Source: Glycomyces buryatensis (GTDB taxonomy: Bacteria; Actinomycetota; Actinomycetes; Mycobacteriales; Micromonosporaceae). From it: a DNA stretch of 33,696 bases. The number at the start of each line of letters is the position of its first letter. Position 1 is the first letter of the stretch. The notes beneath the pieces were generated by a model. It made no database searches and was not told the DNA's origin. It was given only the letters and a program-made list of their open reading frames with translations. The DNA lies in contig NZ_STGY01000003.1 of assembly GCF_004912275.1 (NCBI RefSeq), positions 1-33,696 on the forward strand. The letters run 5' to 3'. The translations under genes were made by a program, and so were the position numbers. Positions 29,308-33,696 of the stretch are shown here, piece after piece.

Positions 29308-30439
29308 CCCGCCCGCCCGTCTCCCCGCCCACAGCCCCGAACCGGAGGGCGCTCCGCACCCGCAACCCTCCCTTCTGAAACTCTCCGGCCTCGAGCAGGT
29401 CTTCGACACCAAGAAGGGCCCCGTGCCCGCCGTCGGCGGCGTCGACCTCGCAGTCGAGTCCGGCAAGGTGCTCTGCCTGGTCGGCGAGTCCGGCTGCGGC
29501 AAGACCACCACCGCCCGCGCCGCCGCCGGCCTCACCCGCCCCACCGGCGGCAGCGTCGAATACCGCGGCAAGCCGATCGCGGACATGAACGCCAAGGAGC
29601 GCTTCGAGTTCCGGCGGGCCGTGCAGTTCATCCACCAGGACCCGTACGCCGCCCTCAACCCCACCCGCACCGTGTTCTCCACCCTCACCGCCGGAATCCG
29701 GCGCCACGGCCTCGTCAAGAACAAGGCCGAGGCCCGCGAGAAGGCCGCCGAACTGCTGCGGCTGGTCGACCTCACCCCGCCCGAGTCCTACCTGGACTCC
29801 TACCCGCACCAGCTCTCGGGCGGCCAGCGCCAGCGCGTCAATGTCGCGCGCTCGCTGGCGATGACCCCCGAACTGCTCATTTGCGACGAGTCGACCTCGA
29901 TGCTGGACGTCTCGATCCGGGTGAGCCTGCTCAACACCCTCGGCAGGCTCCGCGACGAGCTCGACGTGGGATTCCTGTTCATCACCCACGACCTCGCCGT
30001 CGCGAAGTACTTCGCCTGGGACGGGGAGATCGCGGTGATGTACCTGGGGAAGGTCGTCGAGCACGGCCCCACTCCCGAGGTCATCGGGAACCCCCAGCAC
30101 CCGTATACCAAGGCCCTCATCGGCGCGGTGTGCGAACCCGATCCCGACCTGGCGCGGGCGAACCGCTCGGCCGAGCAGCTGCGCTCGGCCGAGATCCCGA
30201 GCCTCACCGACCTCCCGCAGGGCTGCACGTTCCACCCGCGCTGCCCGGCCTTCGAGCCGGGCGTGTGCGACGGGGACGAACCCCGGCTCCAGCCCGCCGC
30301 CGGCCGCCGGCTCTCCTGCCACGTGGTCACCCGCGAGCTAGGTGGTGACCAAGAATGCCGCAAGGCTCCGGTCGCGGCGGCCGTACCGACCCAATCCTTT
30401 GCCGCCCAACCCGAACCGCCGATCACCAGGTCGGCCTGA
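29300..30439 (+). CDS. Peptide ABC importer ATPase (DppF/OppF type) with unusual Walker B
   Basis: A 379-residue ATPase partnering the previous one. Walker A GESGCGKTT (about 61-69), Q-loop FIHQDPYAALNP, signature LSGGQRQR (about 172-179) and switch His FITHDLA are standard. Walker B/D-loop reads LLICDESTSMLD where the family normally has DEPTSALD, so Pro is replaced by Ser and Ala by Met while Asp and catalytic Glu are kept. The C-terminus has HPYTKAL and the Cys-rich GCTFHPRCPAF, followed by a Cys-containing tail (LSCHVV, QECRKA). The ATG overlaps the upstream stop by 8 bases, so it is translationally coupled. Confidence 0.92.
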   Translation: MSSPPARLPAHSPEPEGAPHPQPSLLKLSGLEQVFDTKKGPVPAVGGVDLAVESGKVLCLVGESGCGKTTTARAAAGLTRPTGGSVEYRGKPIADMNAKERFEFRRAVQFIHQDPYAALNPTRTVFSTLTAGIRRHGLVKNKAEAREKAAELLRLVDLTPPESYLDSYPHQLSGGQRQRVNVARSLAMTPELLICDESTSMLDVSIRVSLLNTLGRLRDELDVGFLFITHDLAVAKYFAWDGEIAVMYLGKVVEHGPTPEVIGNPQHPYTKALIGAVCEPDPDLARANRSAEQLRSAEIPSLTDLPQGCTFHPRCPAFEPGVCDGDEPRLQPAAGRRLSCHVVTRELGGDQECRKAPVAAAVPTQSFAAQPEPPITRSA

Positions 30440-30502
30440 ACACCCATTGCGTTTCGATCCTCAATTCGTTTTCAGCCCTCGCAACATTGAAAGGAAGAGG
30501 CG

Positions 30503-32284
30503 ATGACCTCTCAGAATTTCGAGCTCTCTCGACGCCGTCTCATGCAGGCCGTCGGTCTCGGTGCCGGTGCCGTCGCCACCACGACCGTGCTCGGCGCCTG
30601 CCAGGCCGACAGCGGTGAAGGCGGGGAGGCCAGCGGGAAGTTCATCTACGTCTATCCCTTCGACACCACCACGAACCACTTCAACGCCGCGATCAACAAC
30701 GCCGCGCTGCTGACCGCGGCCCCGGTGGCCGAGCTGTTCACCCCGCGTCCGGCCATCATGGACTGGGCCACCAACGAGTGGATCCCGCAGCTGGCCGAGT
30801 CCGTGGCGCTCGAGGGCAAGGTCCTCACCATCAAGCTCCGCTCGGGCATCAAGTGGACCGATGGGGCCGCCCTGACCGCCAAGGACGTCGTCGGCACCAT
30901 CTACCTCCAGAAGCTCAATGCCGCCCAGGGCACCGTCGGCTGGGACCAGCTCGAATCGGCCACCGCCGACGACGACCTCACCGTGACCGTCAACTACACC
31001 GCGGCCTTCCCCGGTGTCGAGCACGGCGCCTTGAAGGTCCAGGTCCTGCCGCACGCCCGCTACGGCGAGTGGATGGACGAGGCCGAGACGCTGGTCGGCG
31101 CCGGAGCCGTCCAGGGCGACGCGGACCAGTCGGCGCTGGCGGAGAAGATCGCCGCCGAGGACTTCATGGACGAGGACTTCATCTCCTGCGGCGCCTACAA
31201 GTTCGAAGAGGTCGGCGAGACCGTCGTGACCTTCTCGGTCCACCAGGACGGGCTGTTCGCCGACCAGGTGAAGTTCGAGACCGTCGAGGTCCAGAAGGGC
31301 GACAACGCCGCCTCCGTGCAGTTCCTGCTCAGCCGCGAGGTCGACTACTCCACCCAGGTGCTGGGCGCGACCGACCGGCAGACCATCAAGGGCGTCGAGG
31401 GCCTCAAGGAGATCTCGACCCCCGGTTACGACGGCATCGGCCTGATGCTCAACGAGGGCCGCTTCCCGGAGCTGGCGGACCCGAAGGTGCGCAAGGCGCT
31501 CCTGTACGTCCTCGACTGCGAGTCCATCGGCGAGATCGCCAAGGGCGCGGGCGGGTACTACATCCCGGCGAACTTCTCGGGCCTGCCCGACCCACACTCC
31601 GAGGGCCTGTTCGACGACGTCGAGCTGGAGTACTACGCGACCGACCACGACAAGGCGACGTCGCTGCTCGAGGACGCCGGCTGGGCGAAGGAGGACGACG
31701 GCTGGCACAAGCCGAACGGCGACCTCGCCGAGTACACCATCATCGGCGTCGAGGGCTGGACCGACTTCACCCTCACCGGCGAGCAGGCGGCCGACCAGCT
31801 CACGCAGTTCGGTCTCGCGATCTCGTACGAGAACGTCCCCGAGGACAACCCGTGGGGCATCTGGGGCGCCGGCGACTTCGACATCGCGGTGCGCCAGTGG
31901 GCGAACCCGTTCGTGCCGTTCGTGTACGGCTCCTGGCAGATGGCCTGGTTCACCGACAACTCGACCACGGCCGACGCCCCCGGCATGGGCCTGCCGACCG
32001 ACAAGGTCGAGACCGAGTCGCTCGGGGAGGTCAGCGTCGACGACCTGTACCTGCAGGCCCAGCAGGGCACCGAGGAGGAGCAGGCCGAGGCCAACCAGCA
32101 GCTGGGCATCGTGTTCAACGAGACCCTGCCGCGCCTGCCGATCTTCCTGAACACGCGCGTGAGCTACGCGATCGAGGGCGAGCGCGTGAAGACGATCGAC
32201 CCGGGCGACTACGAGCTCAACGACATCTACTTCGACAACCCGGTCATGGTCCAGCTCCTGAACGGCAACGTCGAACCGGCCTAG
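30503..32284 (+). CDS. Extracellular solute-binding lipoprotein, family 5 (peptide importer)
   Basis: A 593-residue binding protein that captures the substrate outside the membrane. The N-terminus has a twin-arginine motif (SRRRLMQAVG, 9-18) and a lipobox VLGAC with Cys33, so it should be exported folded by Tat and lipid-anchored. Family 5 traits include the LTIKLRSGIKWTDGAALTAK block (about 110-130), the VDYSTQV segment, and DPKVRKALLYVLDCESIGEI. GGAAGAGG lies just before the ATG. It is the last gene of the operon, 63 bases after the ATPase, whereas in many operons the binding protein comes first. Acidic surface and length fit oligopeptide or glycopeptide binders; the substrate cannot be told. 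Confidence 0.93.
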   Translation: MTSQNFELSRRRLMQAVGLGAGAVATTTVLGACQADSGEGGEASGKFIYVYPFDTTTNHFNAAINNAALLTAAPVAELFTPRPAIMDWATNEWIPQLAESVALEGKVLTIKLRSGIKWTDGAALTAKDVVGTIYLQKLNAAQGTVGWDQLESATADDDLTVTVNYTAAFPGVEHGALKVQVLPHARYGEWMDEAETLVGAGAVQGDADQSALAEKIAAEDFMDEDFISCGAYKFEEVGETVVTFSVHQDGLFADQVKFETVEVQKGDNAASVQFLLSREVDYSTQVLGATDRQTIKGVEGLKEISTPGYDGIGLMLNEGRFPELADPKVRKALLYVLDCESIGEIAKGAGGYYIPANFSGLPDPHSEGLFDDVELEYYATDHDKATSLLEDAGWAKEDDGWHKPNGDLAEYTIIGVEGWTDFTLTGEQAADQLTQFGLAISYENVPEDNPWGIWGAGDFDIAVRQWANPFVPFVYGSWQMAWFTDNSTTADAPGMGLPTDKVETESLGEVSVDDLYLQAQQGTEEEQAEANQQLGIVFNETLPRLPIFLNTRVSYAIEGERVKTIDPGDYELNDIYFDNPVMVQLLNGNVEPA

Positions 32285-32298
32285 TCCGGACATGAGTT

Positions 32299-32332
32299 CC
32301 TGCGGGCCGATCTCACCGGCTCGGTCCGCAGG
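32299..32332 (+). terminator. First of three hairpins after the transporter operon
   Basis: CCTGCGGGCCGA and TCGGTCCGCAGG form a 12-bp stem with one G-T pair, 15 bases past the stop codon. Confidence 0.6.
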
Positions 32333-32341
32333 GTCAAGACT

Positions 32342-32366
32342 GGGCCCGGCCGATGAGGCCGGGCCC
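32342..32366 (+). terminator. Second hairpin after the transporter operon
   Basis: GGGCCCGGCC and GGCCGGGCCC form a perfect 10-bp stem with loop GATGA. Confidence 0.65.
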
Positions 32367-32410
32367 GCCGCTGCGCGGTACCGAGGCGGGTCGGCGCGGC
32401 GGACGAGAGA

Positions 32411-32453
32411 GCGCGGGGCCCCCGATCCGAATCCCGGATCGGGGGCCCCGCGC
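32411..32453 (+). terminator. Third hairpin after the transporter operon, 18-bp stem
   Basis: Arms 32411-32428 and 32436-32453 are exact inverted copies with loop GAATCCC. Very stable; it should separate the operon from the VOC gene. Confidence 0.75.
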
Positions 32454-32514
32454 TGCGTCCGGGAATCAGAGGCATCGCCGGGAATTGTCGGTCGCCCATG
32501 GCAGGATCGGGGCC

Positions 32515-32931
32515 ATGAGGACGCAAATAGCATTCGACTGCGGCGACCCGCACGCCCAGGCCGAGTTCTGGGCTCAGGTCTACGGCAGGTCCGTCGACGA
32601 CCACTCGGCGTTCGTGGACCAGCTGGTGGCCGACGGCCGCCTGCCCGCGGAGGAGCGGATCCAGATCAATGGGCGCTCCGCGTTCCGCGACGTCGCCACC
32701 TCGACGGACCCGACGGGCACCGAGCCGCGGCTGTACTTCCAGAAGGTCCCGGAGGGCAAGACCGCCAAGAACCGGTGCCATATCGACGTCCACGTCGAGG
32801 AGGACCAGAAGCTCGCAGAGGTCGATCGGCTGATCGCCCTCGGCGCCGAGCACTACGACACCACCGCCGACCGCGGCCCCACGACCTACGTCATGCGCGA
32901 CCCCGAAGGCAACGAGTTCTGCATCCACTGA
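32515..32931 (+). CDS. VOC-superfamily protein (glyoxalase-like domain)
   Basis: A 138-residue cytoplasmic protein with the Glyoxalase_6-type VOC plan: an opening beta strand with IAFDCGDPHAQAEFWAQVYG, a second half with RLYFQKVPEGKTAKNRCHID, and a closing VMRDPEGNEFCIH, typical of this small actinobacterial family. Substrate and metal are unknown; many such proteins bind or modify small molecules or give resistance, but nothing here shows that. I chose the ATG at 32515, which starts exactly at the domain; longer in-frame starts run back through the operon terminators. A GGATCGGGG lies just upstream. Confidence 0.85.
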   Translation: MRTQIAFDCGDPHAQAEFWAQVYGRSVDDHSAFVDQLVADGRLPAEERIQINGRSAFRDVATSTDPTGTEPRLYFQKVPEGKTAKNRCHIDVHVEEDQKLAEVDRLIALGAEHYDTTADRGPTTYVMRDPEGNEFCIH

Positions 32932-32976
32932 GGGCCGCGCTCAACCGAACGTGGCCGGCACCGAACAGAAGGCAAA

Positions 32977-33008
32977 GGCGCGCTTCCTCTTACAGTGGGA
33001 AGCGCGCC
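32977..33008. terminator. Bidirectional terminator between VOC and DUF397 genes
   Basis: GGCGCGCTTCC and GGAAGCGCGCC form an 11-bp perfect stem with a 10-base loop in the convergent gap. Confidence 0.7.
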
Positions 33009-33030
33009 GAGTCTTTCCGGGCCAGGCGAG

Positions 33031-33318
33031 CTAGGCGATCTCGCCGGACTTGATTCCGGAGAGCAGGCCGTCGAGGTCGGCGGCGCTCACGCGCAGGCGC
33101 GGGAAGTCGCCATCGGTGGGCAGCTTCGAGTCCCGAATTGCGAACGAGGCCGCAACCAGGGCAACCTCAACACAGTTGCCGTCGGAGCCGCCGTTGCTGC
33201 GGGTGGATTTCCGCCAGGGAGCGTCGTGAACGCAAGCCACCTCAACACAGTCGTCATTGGTAGCTGACCGACTGGACTTTCGCCATACGGCCGAGTTCAG
33301 GTCAACAACGCTGGTCAT
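33031..33318 (-). CDS. DUF397 protein with two DUF397 motifs
   Basis: A 95-residue protein of the DUF397 family, small partners of XRE/DUF5753 regulators in Streptomyces and relatives. It carries two copies of the family motif in tandem: WRKSSRSATNDDCVEVA (12-28) and WRKSTRSNGGSDGNCVEVA (35-53), each with Trp, Ser-rich turn and Cys-Val-Glu-Val. The C-terminal LRVSAADLDGLLSGI fits the family end. Usual members have one motif in 55-80 residues, so this is an internal duplication. It begins one base after the stop of the regulator gene upstream, so the two form one operon. In known pairs the DUF397 protein antagonises or modulates the regulator. Confidence 0.9.
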   Translation of the reverse strand: MTSVVDLNSAVWRKSSRSATNDDCVEVACVHDAPWRKSTRSNGGSDGNCVEVALVAASFAIRDSKLPTDGDFPRLRVSAADLDGLLSGIKSGEIA

Positions 33319-33319
33319 G

Positions 33320-33696
33320 TCATTCCTTCAGGTCTCGGGCTCGTTGCTTCAGAAGTTTCACCGACCGCTCGGGGCTCAGCGCGGTGGATCTGATGTGATT
33401 GTATGCCGTGGTCAGACGGCGAAGCTCTTCAGGTTTCTCCAGATAGAGGTTCCCGGCCTGAGACTCGACATACCCCACAGGTATGTGGAGCTCGTCATCG
33501 AAAGAATAGATGCTCACCTTGCCGAGCGCACCCGGATAACCGCCTTGATCGAACGGCACGATTTGGAGCGTAATGGCCTTGCTGTCGGCCATTTCGACCA
33601 GGTGGAGAAGCTGCTCGCGCATGACGGACCGTCCACCGACCAGGCGATGGACCACACTGAGCCTCTTCCATCCGTCTTCACGATCGATCGGTGACG
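33320..33696 (-). CDS. XRE-family regulator, DUF5753 domain, N-terminus beyond window
   Basis: The frame is open to the right edge, so only the C-terminal ~125 residues are seen and the HTH is missing from the window. They match the DUF5753 sensor domain: WKRLSVVHRLVGGRSVMREQ, LLHLVEMADSKAITLQIVPF, PGALGKVSIYSF, then YVESQAGNLYLEKPEELRRL and LSPERSVKLLKQRARDL. Its stop is one base before the DUF397 start, the classical regulator/DUF397 pair of actinomycetes, many of which affect development or antibiotic production. Its target is unknown. Confidence 0.88.
   Translation of the reverse strand, partial: SPIDREDGWKRLSVVHRLVGGRSVMREQLLHLVEMADSKAITLQIVPFDQGGYPGALGKVSIYSFDDELHIPVGYVESQAGNLYLEKPEELRRLTTAYNHIRSTALSPERSVKLLKQRARDLKE

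Noticed and set aside
30461..32533. A 690-codon open frame on the minus strand
   Set aside because: It is the complement of the solute-binding protein gene and crosses three terminators.

Overview
The window is high-GC DNA with GTG and TTG starts, tightly overlapping genes and families typical of filamentous actinobacteria: a DUF397 protein beside a DUF5753-type regulator, a GlnII-type glutamine synthetase and a DUF2637 membrane protein. It looks like a chromosome segment of an actinomycete. A Glycomyces-like relative is only a guess, because there is no rRNA or other marker to fix the genus.

Layout. 1-1.5 kb: two leftward secreted-protein genes. 1.8-11.6 kb: an integrated mobile element. 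Its left arm has a leftward tyrosine integrase and XRE repressor, divergent from a rightward chain of excisionase-like protein, small protein, zinc-finger/TOPRIM/ATPase replication protein, small protein and a phage major capsid protein. Its right arm runs leftward: a coiled-coil protein, a 59-residue protein and an HTH-DUF2637 membrane protein, then an XRE-helical-repeat regulator, then three tiny overlapping genes converging on the capsid gene. 11.8-12.8 kb: glnII. 13.0-18.0 kb: rightward envelope genes (membrane-anchored methyltransferase, dual-domain glycosyltransferase, lipoprotein, small membrane coiled-coil protein). 18.2-24.2 kb: leftward envelope genes (AT3-SGNH acyltransferase, then an operon of NTP transferase, glycerol-1-phosphate-dehydrogenase-like enzyme and ABC-2 permease with a long Pro/Gln-rich tail). 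24.6-25.8 kb: icd. 26.2-32.3 kb: a complete five-gene peptide ABC importer operon. 32.5 kb to the end: a VOC protein, then a DUF397 gene paired with a regulator cut by the window edge.

The main point of interest is the mobile element. Integrase plus divergent regulator and excisionase, then a primase/helicase, then a capsid module is the layout of phage-inducible chromosomal islands and other phage satellites. Here the only recognisable virion gene is one major capsid protein; I see no terminase, portal, protease or tail gene. The 3' end of the replication gene also carries a symmetric array of GTAACC motifs around a 26-bp perfect inverted repeat, a strong candidate for the replication origin written inside coding sequence. 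I infer a capsid-carrying phage satellite, or a hybrid of satellite and actinobacterial integrative element, inserted just upstream of glnII.

The flanking chromosome is mostly envelope and nutrient-uptake functions. The glycosyltransferase, methyltransferase, acyltransferase, nucleotidyltransferase, G1P-dehydrogenase-like enzyme and polymer-export permease could together make and decorate a surface glycan or glycerol-phosphate polymer; that grouping is inferred from gene order.
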